Positions 46,886-58,692 of a stretch of 64,000 nucleotides of DNA are shown here, piece after piece. A program made the translations under genes and the position numbers. This stretch comes from Phylloscopus collybita. Its lineage: Eukaryota; Chordata; Aves; Passeriformes; Phylloscopidae. Under the pieces are notes generated by a model. It was not told the origin of the DNA. It did no database searches and saw nothing but the letters and a program-made list of their open reading frames with translations. Within the stretch, counting starts at the first letter, position 1. Every line of letters starts with the position of its first letter. Location: positions 2,092,001 to 2,156,000 of the forward strand of contig JAJNNQ010000024.1 in NCBI GenBank assembly GCA_027886175.1, read 5' to 3'.

Positions 46886-49506
46886 AAGTTTAGATTTAAA
46901 GAATATCTTTAAATAAAAACTAAACACATCTTAACCCCACCTGTGCTAATGGCAATGGGATGGTCCAGAAGACACCTTGATATCCCTTCTTGTGCTGCAG
47001 GTTAGTGAGTTTCAGAACACTTGCTGATACTTTGCATTTTAAAAATGAAAATTACCATCCTCTTCACATAACCTCGTGTCCCACTTTAATTTTTCATTAA
47101 TTAAACATCTCCCAGTGGCTGTTACCAATCAATTTCCCCTCAGACTGAATGATGACCCAAATCCTATACTCTGACATCTCCTTCACACATTTATTCTGAA
47201 TTCCAAGTCAAATTTCTTCCAAGTCACAAATCATAAAAGTACGCACAGGGCGGATCTCCAGGCATGCAAAATGAAAAAAGTTGAAGATAAAAATGTAAAG
47301 AAACAACTAAAAATGTACCCACACAAGCAAATTGTTTTCATATGGGAATACTTATTAATACTACTGTCCTTTAAGTTTTTTGGGCACGTCACTGGATTCA
47401 GTTAAAACACTTCCCAATCACCATTCTGAAAACATATATATTTATGTATGAATAGGAACTAAAAAAGGAGTGAAAGAAAGAATTCAAAGCAAAGTATTTT
47501 TAGGCAGAGGTGTAGGTTTTAGGATCTAAGGTTAGTTGTAAATTCTGTAGCCAGCTCATGCACATTTACTGCTACAAGCAAAACCTCACACCAAGCCATA
47601 CTGAAATATTTAACAGGTGGTCTTATTTCAAGATAAAGGTTTGGCAATGCCTAACAACCCCAAATCTTCCTAACTTTAGGTTATAAAAGAGTTGAAAGAC
47701 TACATTCCATTCTAAAAGGCTGTCATTTAAAGCACCTACAAATGTTGGATACTTTTGTTGCCATATTACCATTTAAAATTTAGGTTCAAATGAGTGGGTT
47801 TTGCCCTTAGTAAATCCTTTTTTAACCATTAGAATGGGAGCAACAGTTGTTTTGTAGTCCCTGACCTCTGGAAAGCATTTCTGCAGTTTACCACTGAAAA
47901 ACAGATGAAGCCACTCTTGCTCCCCCCCTCCTCCTCACCCGACACAATTTCCTGAGGTTTAAAAGTGGTGCACTCACACGTCCCAGTGCAGAAACAGCAG
48001 AGAACCTTTCCCCCCTACTCTGTTCACATTTTTCTGATTTGTACACTGATCCACTCCAGTAGAAGGAAATTGTGTCCTACATGTGACCTCGAAGTCCAGA
48101 TAAATTATTTGCTTCCCTTTCTGTCAAAGGCTGAAACATCCATACAAATACCAGAATCCCAAAGGCAGCTGAGATCTGTATTTACATGCTTGTGGGTTTG
48201 GGTTATCAGCTGTAACTCAGAGAATGATTGCAATCTCTTGGATTTTGGGTCAGAAGCTGATCTCTTTCCAGAATCAAGTTACACTTGTAGGAGTGAAATC
48301 AGACTGGAGACTGACATAATTTTATATAACATTAAAAAAGCAGTTATTTGCCTTACAGAATCCACTGTAATGAGATGAGCTGTGCACCCCTGGCTTGCTC
48401 GTGAGTTCAAAAGCATCACCTTGAGGATATTCTGGACAAGATTTTTGAGGCCAGAGCTGTTACAGAGTGCTCTACCCCAAGTGCCATCTCAACACTGCTT
48501 GAACTCTGCCAAATACCAAATTCTTTGCTGTTCTTCCTTCTGAGGTGGGGCTGTGGGATACAGCAAGGTTTTACATTGGCTTTCTGATTTTATGCTGCAC
48601 CTACCCTGAACAACAGGGAAAGAACAGGCTGTGTATAATTCAAACAAAAATAATAATTTTCACACTGCAGAACAGTACTGCTTGTTATTTCAAGTGCAGT
48701 TTGGGGACACTGGGGATGTTTTCTCCTTCCACATCTACAAATGTAATATATACTCTTTAAGAGACTCAATTGCCCTGCTTCTGTTTAGGTTAAAGGGGAT
48801 GCCACTGGGGATTTCAAAGTGGTGAAGCTCAAGAGATGAGTTTAAGAGAAAATGTGGTGAATGCATGAAGTAGTTTAGTCAAAAGCCCAAAGGAATTTGG
48901 GAGAAAGTTTGTGTGTATCCTGAGCAGAGTTTATCTCTGGAGAAGCTGGACAGTGGTGCACATGCCATTATTGTCAGCTGAGTAAACAATTTGAAAGCTT
49001 CATGAAATTTTGTCTGTGTTATTATAAATACTGGTGAAAACATTATTTTATGAGTACTCTTACTAATTTTGTACTAGAGCTGCCCTACATAAAAAATAAG
49101 TTAAATATTACATCTTTCAAGTATGTTTAATAAGCTTTGGATACTCCCTAGTCCTAGGAAAATCAAAGAACTCTGAAGATAATAGAAAACAGTCTTGGCA
49201 ATTTATATCAAGTCATCAAGATATTTTGAGATATCAAGTTCTCAAAATACCAGCTTCAACTAGAATTACTATTATTGTAGAAAATGTCAGGAACAATGCC
49301 TAGGTTTCCAAACGTATAAAAGCTTAATTCCAAGGAAAAGGATTTTCATGTCAACAACCATTTTCTATTGTCAGAATAGTTACCAAATTTGATACAGTGT
49401 TTATTAATACTAAAATAAAAACCCAACAGATTTTTTGAACTCTTCTCTTTCTCAGGTATAGTGACCCAAACTTGAATAAATAAACTTTACAAGTTTACCT
49501 TTAGTT

Positions 49507-49530
49507 AAAAAAAAAAAAAAAAAAAAAAAA
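49507..49530. repeat. Poly(A) tract, 24 bp
   Basis: Uninterrupted A24, without a recognised SINE or processed-transcript body upstream. Confidence 0.95.
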
Positions 49531-50793
49531 GCCTACAAAAGTGTTAAATGATACTGTTATCACTGAAAGCCTCAAAAGCAGAAAATCATTAACTTAAAGT
49601 TTTCCAGATCCATGCAAAGCAGTTCATGAGCTCAGCTGCTTTAGGTACAGCCTTTCTTTGATCCAGAATACAAAGCTGAGATGCCCCCTGTACATCTTTG
49701 TTATTAAAAAATAGTTATTTTTTTTAATGTCAACTTCTTTGTGGAGTATTTTGTGTCTAAACCAAGCTCATAAAAAACAAACTCTGCTGAACCAGCTTTT
49801 TTCAAGAGTGTGATCCTAATTGCCCTCTCTGCTTATTTCATCATAGGCTTGTTCTTGTCTTAGGAAGCTAAACCAAAAAAAGGTGCTGTGCAACGTCCAG
49901 TTCATCACCTGAGAGAGATGAATTGTCTGAACTTTAAAGATTTCTAAACACAATTTCTCCCCTCACCTCTAAAGCTCTCACAAATATGCAACTCTACCAA
50001 TCATCAGTCACTTTGAGGTACTAAGTCTCTAAGAAAGATTGGATTTTATGGTTCAAACTACATTAGAAGCCTTTGTCGTGGCAGTTGCTTTATTTTTCAT
50101 TTTTAGGTAAATCTTGAAACCACTTCTCTGAAAAATCAAAGCATTTCTCACTGTCTGCTTCTTAAAGAAAACTCCCAGAAGGTAAAAGAAAGTCATTTAG
50201 TGCACAAAGAGTTGTTAAATAGGCATCAAACCATTACTGTGTATCTCAAAATTTACCAATCTTGGCAGAGGCATTGGGGAGGAATAAAACACTGTCATTA
50301 GAGCACCTACAGAGGCAGACAGAAGGTGGTAAAAACATCTGGGTTTTAATTAAACATTTTGCCATGGGAGGAAAGAACCTTTCTCCCTTGATTTAATTCG
50401 CTCAGAATTAATTCTACCTGCACAAATTAAGGTATTTCTGAGGTATAAAGTTCTACTTTTTGAGTTGAAGACACATTTCAACACTGCCACCTCCTACCTC
50501 CAGCTCTAAGAGCTCCAATCCTCCTTTCTCTGCTTATTACCAATGCAAGTAAAGCCTTCTTAATGGAATGGATCTGAACAACTTGGAGAGAGAGGATTTT
50601 TGTTGCAAATGAAATAAACAATTCCAAAACAATCTCAAGATCTCAGAACTGTTGGGTAGCAATGATAGTGATGGCTTAGAATGCCCTGTCCCCCAAAGCT
50701 GTCTGATTTTCACTCTGTTAAGAGACATGGAATTTTTCAACTCACTCTCAGCATAGCAAGAAAAAAAAACTCCTGACTTTATGGGAATCATTA

Positions 50794-50795
<2 letters not shown>

Positions 50796-50832
<37 letters not shown>
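50796..50832. repeat. Poly(T) tract, 37 bp
   Basis: The longest pure homopolymer in the window, followed by A5. No mobile element body is recognised beside it. Confidence 0.95.
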
Positions 50833-50837
<5 letters not shown>

Positions 50838-53660
50838 CAAGTCTATCTCTCTTCTTAGAAGGAAATAATGAAAGAAAATTGTGGCTTTAAAACAATCACC
50901 CAAACACAAGCACTTTGAGGTTAAATATGGTCCAATCCTGGCAGCATCCTGTTTGTTACCTGTGACTCACCAAGCCCTAATGAGTCACAATCTTAAGGAC
51001 ATTGCTGGTGCAACTTCCAGCCTGCCCAGAAAACAAAACTCTATAAATAATCGAGTCACAAGCAGCAAAATGCTTTTCTCCAGATGAAAGAGGAGTAAAG
51101 CACATTCAAGAACTTAGGTGAGGACAATTTGTCTACTGATTTACCAACCTCCACAAGCACTTCAAGATTTTGCCAAGTGTTCATTACATTACCAACTATT
51201 CTCTTGTTTTCTGTCTTCACTGCAAGTTAAGATCTCTCCTTTTCCTCCACACAAGGCTCTTTATTGGAAGCTTTTTATTAAGACTCAGCAATTTCTTACT
51301 TCTAAAAATAGTAACTAGAATTATGAACTTGAGGGAAATGCAAGGATCAATTATATAATATCCTTTAGACAACATAAAAATGGCATTTCAAACGAAATAA
51401 TCTTTCTGGGTCCCTTTCAGATCAAGATGTTCAATGATTCTAAACTTCAGACTAGCCAGAGGCTTCAATGAATACTTGAAACAATTTACAAACTTAAAAA
51501 AAACCTGAGCACCAGGGATGTTTTCATTTTTAAATGAATCACGTTTCTTTTTTGTTTTCTTATGTTTCTCTGCTTTTCTGAAGTATGCCCATAGATCATA
51601 TAATAGCAAATTTATAGAGTAATGCATTACAGCAAAATCAGACCTCTCAGAATCACATAATTTTTGTATTTTTAAAATGTAACTCTTCTGCGCAGAAATG
51701 AGATTCTTTCCATATTTACATTATAAACTGTCACACTTTTTGGCAAAGAATTGGTTCTCACATGCAACAAATACAGAAAGAAATGGAAAAACAGGGTACC
51801 ACCTAACATTAAGTCTACATGACTTAATCTGTGATAAAAGCTACAAAAGGCATTTTAATATCAGGCCAGCAAAACAAAGAGAAATTAAACTATGATAGAG
51901 AAATACTGTAAATGTGGTAAATAAAACTCTGAGATAAAAATTCGAGACAAAAAAAATGTATGTGTTAAAAATTTGAATTTTTTAGGGGGAAAAAAAAAGA
52001 TACATTAAATTCTAATAATATAGTACAGTTTCCAGTTTGCCCATTTTATTCACCTAGACCAAAGGTGAATATTTGACACTACTAAGCCACTGTTTTAATG
52101 AGGTTGAGTTAATTATTAGTACAGTCACTACACTTGGTGCACTGCTTTTCTAGAAAACACACATTGAGGGTTTGCACAGCAAAATCTGCCAGAATTAGAG
52201 AAGCCAGGGAGAAAAGATTTGTCTTTTTTTTTTAAGCTGCTCAATGAACGAATGAATGAAGTAAATTTCTTCTGCCCTAAATAACAAGGAAGTGTTTCCT
52301 CTGGTTTCCTCCCAAATACTCTGAATCCCCTTGAAAACACATGATGGACTGTTTCTCATAATCTGATAATTGTAAATTCAAGAGAAAAGATGAAAAAACG
52401 GAAGGGGTTGCAGATGCATTCACTGGTACCTCAAGAAGAATATCAGAACAATGCCCCCAAACACCTGTGAAGAAGATGGATATTTCTCATGCACCTTTAA
52501 TGCTTTATTGGCCCAAGCATTGCATGATTTTGCATATTTTAATGCCTTTTTAAAAAACCAGGAGCTCTGTCTTTTAATCAAAAGGTGTTTAATACTCTGC
52601 ATTTCTCAAATATTTGTGGCGTTGACCCCAGTTGCAAGCTGTCTTCCAAATTCAATGTTCAAGACTTTTTATTTTGTTGGTTTCTTGCATTATTGTCACC
52701 CAATATGAGTGAGAAGTAAGTCTTATTTGAGTAAGAAATGAACTTTTTTACCCTGCTGAGGACAACACCCTCGTTTTTGTTTAAATGAGTACAAGGATAA
52801 AAGTCTATTACACTAATAACTGTCTTTTTTTTTTTTTTTTTTCTGTGCAATGTCACAGCTCACCAGAGGAGACTTTCAAAAAATCTCAGGTGCTTCCTCC
52901 TAGCAACTGAATTTGGATGAATTACACAGTTCTCAAAATGAGGGGAGAAGAGAAGGAGGAAAGAAAAAAAGTTCAATTGAACTTCTAAGGAAGGCATCAC
53001 TTTCCTTGGTGTGCTTAAATGAATAATGAATTATTAAATATTTACAATGTGCCTTTGCTTTTCACTGGGAATTGTACCAGGAGCATTTTTTTCTCTATTC
53101 ACTGGAGAAAGCCTTTAAAAGTTGTAGAAAAAAAAAGGCTGCTTGGGGTATTGATCTGCAAGAAGCAATACAAAGATTTTGTGCTGTATTAAAAAAATAT
53201 TACCTCTGTTCTAATCATTCTTAGAAGTACCAAGAGGGAATCATCACCCAACAGTGATGGTCCTGTACAAAAGAGAAGACAAAAGACTTTCTCTAACCAG
53301 TTTTCAGGCAGTGTCCCAGGCTTAAAATATGTAATAAAGTTCTGAGGGCAATCCAACCACACTAAACACCAGATTTTTTGCCTTCTCAATGACTGGTCCA
53401 AACTAAAGCTCCATATTCCTCCCTCAAAACTAGACTCCAGTACCTGAACTGCCATCATGCACCCTGAAACATTGGAGCATCACAATCCAATTGTCCCAAA
53501 GTAGAAAAAAATACCTGAAGAAATATTTTTAAATCTGGAGGATGAATATATCATAACTGCTGAGTTTTTTGGAAGATACTGATGTTTAATATGCTCTGCT
53601 TTGACCATTGTAGGATCATCAGGGGCCTTTGCTTGAGATTTTTGCTGGCTTTACCTCAGA

Positions 53661-53870
53661 TTCATTCAGGCTGGAAAAGACCTCCAAGAGCATCAAGCCC
53701 AAGCCCTGAGCAATCCCTACCAAAGCACTGAGTGCCACATCCAATCTTATCTTGTCCACCCTCAGGAGTGGGGATTCCACCACCTCCCTGGACAGTCCAT
53801 TCCCATGTTTAACAACCCTCTCCATGAAGAAATTCCTTCTGATGCCCAACCTGAACCTGGAACCCTTTTT
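53661..53870 (-). mobile_element. CR1 LINE 3' fragment, minus strand
   Basis: The plus strand runs AGGCTGGAAAAGACCTCCAA, GAGCATCAAG, then GTGCCACATCC, GGGGATTCCACCACCTCCCT, GGACAGTCCATTCCCA and GAAGAAATTCCTTCTGATGC. This is the complement of the CR1 3' region in its usual order, starting from the 3' end. It appears less diverged than the 36.8 and 46.8 kb fragments. Its 5' end lies near 53870 and it has no coding capacity. Confidence 0.92.
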
Positions 53871-54389
53871 TGCAGCAGACCAGGAATACATTTAATAACC
53901 CTGACTTCCTTTTTCAAGTCCAAACAACTGGGAAGTGTGTCCATTAGGTTTCATACCCATTTGTGGAAAGCTGATGGGGTTTTCTCTCCCAGCACTTGTA
54001 GGGTACCTGGTGCTGCAGCCATTCCCTGGGTTTTCCAAGGCCACAGGGGCTCCAGGGTACCCATCCCCAGCCCCACAAAGCCCTGGGAGTGCCAGCTGTC
54101 CCTGCCATGGAGCTCTGACACAGCCCTTGGAAAGGAGCCTGATGATCCCAGCATTTCCAGACACTTGGTTAAGCACAAGACACCACAGGCAGCACTCTGG
54201 GATTTTCCTGGAGCCACATTCAGGCTGGAACCAAATTTTAAATGTTTCCAGTTAGGGAAGATTTTTTTTTTCTCTTTCAGCTCCTGGTTTCACTCAGTGT
54301 TTTACTACTAAATTCAGTGGGGCCACCATTTTAATCTAAGGGTCTCATGAGATTAATAATTACGATCATTTTTTTTATTGTTAGAGATC
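53871..54389. other. GC-rich segment between inverted CR1 fragments
   Basis: About 500 bp lie between a minus-strand and a plus-strand CR1 piece. The part at 53980-54170 is GC-rich (CCCTGGG, CCACAGGGGCTCCAGGG, CCCCAGCCCC) with frames open on both strands and no recognised domain. It might be unrecognised CR1-internal or unique sequence. Confidence 0.4.
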
Positions 54390-54462
54390 CTGCCTTGACA
54401 GGGAGGTTGGATCTGGTGGTCTCCAGAGGCCCCTTCCAACCCCAACACTTTGGTGCTTCTGT
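54390..54462 (+). mobile_element. CR1 LINE 3' tail, plus strand
   Basis: TTGACAGGGAGGTTGGATCT, GGTGGTCTCCAGAGG, CCCCTTCCAACCCCAACACT and then TTTGGTGCTTCTGTG match the last 70 bp of CR1, including the final imperfect 8-bp-type repeat. It is severely 5'-truncated. Confidence 0.85.
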
Positions 54463-55798
54463 GGAACCAGTGAAGTTTAACTTGGGTTAAATGCAATCAG
54501 AATCACACATCAGAATTGATAAATACTGATTTACTGGATGACACAGAAGCTCACATCAGTCACTAAACTGAAACCACAAACGTTCTTCTACTTGCACCAC
54601 CCACATGGATATTCAAACCCTGAAGTGTATTACACAGGAAAGATGATTGGCACTAGGATGTTATTGAAAGTAAAAAAAAACAAAAACAACCAAACTCAAA
54701 ATAATAAAGTTTAAATCTCCATTAAAATCTATGTGGTCAATAAATCATAATGTGAACTGTTCATCACTAAAAGCAAATTGATACACAAATAATTCAAAAT
54801 ACACACCCTGATGGGGAAAAAGTCTGATTTCCTGGATGTAATAACTGTGTTTTGTTGGCTGCTATCTGAATAAATTTGTTATATTTGGATCCCAAACTCA
54901 GCATGACTTTCATCTTTTTAGAAGAATAAGAAAAAAAACCAAAGCAAAATATTACGTAATACTTCAATAAAGTACTGGGAAATTTCAAGGTTTCTAAAGT
55001 TTCCTTGCTGAAAGAAGCTGTCCAGTAATTCATGCTGGCAGTATTTCTCATAATTGCCAAAATATAATTATATTAACAATTGAAAATGTTACCTCAGAAC
55101 TCAGCAAGGCTTAGAAACTTTTCCAAGTGAACTCCCCTCAGCTGCTGTAAAGGACGTGTGTTTTTAATTCATGACCACCATCACTGGTACCAGAAAAGGA
55201 AGTGATCTGTTTTGGGGTTTTGTTGTTAACTTCTTTATTTTTTTAATAAATGTGCTGATTTTAATAGAATGTTGGTGATTTTTTTTTTTTTTTTGGGAAA
55301 CAATCCTTTGGTAAATTTGAATTCAGGTATCTCCATATACGTTAAAAAACAAACAAACAAAACACTGCATTGCCAGTATTTGAAGAAAACGGTTATTTTA
55401 AATTTAAAAAAAAATATATATCCTTTGAGCATTCAAACCCAAAACAATTAGAGATTAAAAATTCAAACCTGAGGCAAGCTTTGAAGAAGAAATACTATGA
55501 TGAGGTGTGTACAAAATGGAAACAGTGAATAATGCAAATAGTCTGGTTTTCACTATTCCTCCATCATAGACTCAAACTGATAAACTTGTTCACAAGACAG
55601 GATTTTGGCACTCGTTGCATTCCTTTCTCTAGATTTCACCATACTGATGGCACTGTGTATTTGGCTATAGAAAGCTTTAAAAATGTTTCCATATTTTAAA
55701 CATAGGATTATTATTCTCCTGAAATTGATTTTTTTTTTCTGTTTACTGCAGTATCTACTTCATTTAACTCCATCTCACAATTCTTCTGTTGCATTTAG
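54463..55798. other. Unique AT-rich sequence, no gene seen
   Basis: It contains a T16 run at 55279-55294 and AT-rich low-complexity stretches near 55400. No repeat family is recognised. Confidence 0.55.
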
Positions 55799-55904
55799 GA
55801 TCCAAAACTGACCAAGAAGAAATACAAGTGGATACTTCACATTAAAATTTGCAGTAGGAGTGCACCCTGCCAGTTCACTTACAGCTGCCAGATGTGTCAC
55901 GAAG
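55799..55904 (+). other. Exon-like segment, 106 nt, unrecognised
   Basis: A pyrimidine-rich stretch ending TTCTGTTGCATTTAG precedes the segment and GAAG followed by GTGAGA closes it, so both boundaries fit splice consensus. Of the three frames only the one starting at the first base is open, giving 35 codons plus one base. It encodes a Lys-rich start followed by a five-Cys stretch (C-x5-C-x5-C-x2-C pattern at the end), suggestive of a small cysteine-rich or zinc-binding fold but not matched to any family I know. It could be an exon of a gene whose large introns make up this window, or a coincidence. Confidence 0.28.
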
Positions 55905-57768
55905 GTGAGAAGCTAAGCTGGAAAAGATACTTTTGCTGCTTTCAGATGAGCTTTGGTTTATAGCTGAACATTCAGATGGCTCAGACTGCCTGATTTCATG
56001 TGTTGGTTCACTTTGTGAAGACCAGACTCAACCATTGCATCCCAAACCTCCCCAGGGCAGCACCTGCCAGCTTGGCTGAGCTGCAGATTGTGAAGGAAAT
56101 TCAGTGTATGTCCACCCCTACTCTGAAGGATGTGCTACCTTTTGTCACACCTCTCTTTTCATTAAAACATAACCTCACCTCACAGAACCTTTTACTGCTT
56201 TGCTTTCCCTAGCAGAACATGACAATGAAACCAGAATGGACGTGTCTGAAGCCCAGAGGTTGATTTCCCTGCTGATGTCACTCTGAATTTGCCACAGCTC
56301 CAAGCACTGCTGACCAGTGCTCCCGTGGTGGAGCAGGGACCCAGCAGGGCTGGGTGTGACACCCTGAGCCAGAGCAGGCTGAGAGGAACAGAATGTTTTG
56401 GGTTTGGCTCAAGGACCCAGATGTACTGGAAACAAACCCTCCTCTGAGTGACTGACAGCCACTCAAATGATATTTCAACACTTTTGCTTTCACTCTGGAT
56501 CCAAACCACGAGATGCAGATGTGAGCAAACAGGGTTTGGAATTTTTGGTTTTTTTTGCTAAGCTGAGGCAGTGATTTGTTGATTTTTCTCTTTTTTTGTT
56601 GTTGCTGTTGTGATATGAACAGAGCCTTTGGCCAAGGTTTATGCCAGGCTTTCTTTGCACCCTCACATCCAGCTAGCAACTAAGATCCTAGGAAGCATCT
56701 CCTGCAGATCATAGGTTGTGAACATCCTTTCAACAATTTTTTTTTTTTTGTGTAATGAATGAGAAAGAAGGCCTGCCAAAGGCACACTGCTGCTGTTAGG
56801 ATGAAGCCACTTTTTCCAGATGAAGCAAAGCAAGGTGGAAGCAGAGGAATATGCTCAAAGTGTGTCATGTGCAGTTATTGAACCAAGACTACGGTGAAAC
56901 TCATCACTGACAATTAGAAGCAAACTTGTTTAAAATCTTAATCACAGCATCTAGAGTCACACATTTTTAATTTACTTTGGCTTTGATAGCAGCTTCAGCC
57001 ACAGATGTAATGCTGTTAATGAATGCCTGGAATGATGCTGTTTAATACTGTGATGTTGGATACCCTCCTCAACATGTAAGGATACAGATGGAGTCAACTT
57101 TATTCCATCTCACAGCTCGTTGCCATCACATTAATGCTGTTTTTCCAAAGAAAGATCTTCTAGAGGAAACATTCCTCACATGCAGCAAATGAATCATCAC
57201 TGAATGCTAACTTGCATACATACACACATACATAAGAGTTAAATCTTCCTTTTTCAGGATTTGTTTGGATTTTTAAAAAAACTCAATATAATCAGAGCTG
57301 CTAAACTAATTTCTTTCTTGCTGTTTTAGCTGGCTAATTAGAAATGTATTTCACAACTAGCCCTGATTTTTTATCTTCTCAGAGCTGCACATTCTCTTAA
57401 GTGCTTCCTCCATCAGTTTGCTATGTCAGAAGGCTTTTGAAACATCTTCTCAGAGATTTTTACAGTTTATATCAATTATCCTGCCCTTAGGCATTTGAAC
57501 CAAATCAACCCATCTTTTCTCTTCCCACACTGGCCAACCCAGAGCAGTAGGGACCCTCTTCCTGAGAAGAGTGTGTATCTTTTTGTGCTCCCTCTTCCAA
57601 ACCAGAGCCTCTGTGCAGGATATCAGTAGGAGAGGAATGTGGTGAAGGTGTTCAGGACAACAAGTGAGAGCATAAAATAGTATTGATACAACTAGTCCAG
57701 GAAAGTTCTGTGTACTTATTAGAGCCTTTAGAAGTTATATTACTTACTACAGAAATTACAGTGCTACC
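55905..57768. other. Unique sequence, no gene seen
   Basis: The part at 56030-56500 is less AT-rich, with overlapping frames on both strands and no recognised domain. A (CATA)n-like stretch lies at about 57214-57234. No mobile element is recognised. Confidence 0.5.
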
Positions 57769-57835
57769 CATCAGTTCTAGGATGCCTTTCCACACGGTCC
57801 CACGCTGTGACTCAGCCTGAATTTTACTGGATATT
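57769..57835 (+). repeat. Diverged direct repeat, copy 1
   Basis: CATCAGTTCTAGGATGCCTT and the following GGTCCCACGCTG...CTCAG align without gaps to 58625-58692, with about 7 differences in the first 46 bp, and become more diverged after that. The element class is unknown. Confidence 0.75.
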
Positions 57836-58624
57836 GTATGTTTTGTTCATACACTTTCAAAAAAAGAATCCACCCAATATGGAGGTTGGTTGCTGCAGCA
57901 ATACCTCACACAGACTAAGGCACACATTGAATAAATCTGCTCCTTTAGTTTTTAGTCCTGCCTTATTTTCACAGCTAGTAACAGAACCAATTCCTCCACA
58001 TTTCACATCCTCTGTGCTCACAATTATACAGGAATGGAGAGGGATTCAGTATTGCCTAGCACAGCACATGTCATGGCTTGGACCAGATAAGGGCTGCAGT
58101 GCTACTCCTGCCAGATCAGAGGAGGGGATGGAACATTCAGATCCTCACTAGTGCTGCCCTGGGACAAGCCTTGCAGCATTAAATAATGGACAGTCCTAGA
58201 GTGAACTGCATTCAAGCTGCCCTGGCTCCAGAGGGGAGCCAGCAATGCTGCATCTGACCCAAAATGAAATATTAGCTGATGTCACGGTTGTGTGCAGCCT
58301 GCAGGATGTTTCACACCCAGGCTGTGTCCAAGCTAAATACAGAGGAATTGTGTACAAATGGATCAGGTCACAGGTCCCAGAATGAGTGCCTACAAGCTGT
58401 TCCAAATACTTGTATATACAAAAAAAAGTCTCCTCACACACTAGCACATGTTGGATTTCTTTCTATCTGAACACAGATGGGTAAGTGGAGAATGAATAAA
58501 TAAATGTCGCCTTTGACACAGGAGCATTCCTGCAGTACCTAAGAGTATCCATGAGCTTCTTGTTACCCAGAGTTTGCAATATAAAAGTAGGAAAAATGGG
58601 AAGAAAATAAATTCCTCTGCTACT
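57836..58624. other. Unique sequence between the two diverged direct repeats
   Basis: No exon or known repeat is recognised. The frame at 57807-58151 (114 codons) begins inside the repeat and has no motif. There is no obvious further match between this segment and the sequence after 58692. Confidence 0.5.
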
Positions 58625-58692
58625 CATCAGTTCAAGGATGTCTGTCCACATGGTCCCATGCTGGGGCTCAGAGTCTAAATTTGACTGGACAT
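58625..58692 (+). repeat. Diverged direct repeat, copy 2
   Basis: CATCAGTTCAAGGATGTCTG and GGTCCCATGCTG...CTCAG correspond to copy 1, 856 bp upstream. The sequences before CATCAG share only a short GCTAC(C/T)- context, so the homologous part is about 65-70 bp. Confidence 0.75.

Larger units (their letters stand above)
46886..53660. other. Unique AT-rich sequence with A and T tracts, no gene seen
   Basis: It contains A24 at 49507-49530, T37 at 50796-50832 and T18 at 52825-52842. A 137-codon frame at 47965-48378 has no recognised motif. No transposon is recognised apart from the flanking CR1 pieces. Confidence 0.55.

Noticed and set aside
46385..46927. 180-codon open frame on the minus strand
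   Set aside because: Hydrophobic composition from AT-rich antisense sequence. It overlaps a second frame and an old CR1-like fragment, with no domain recognised.
47965..48378. 137-codon plus-strand frame
   Set aside because: No recognised domain or exon boundaries. It cannot be told from chance.
53805..54311. 168-codon plus-strand frame
   Set aside because: It starts inside an antisense CR1 copy and continues in GC-rich sequence that is open on both strands.
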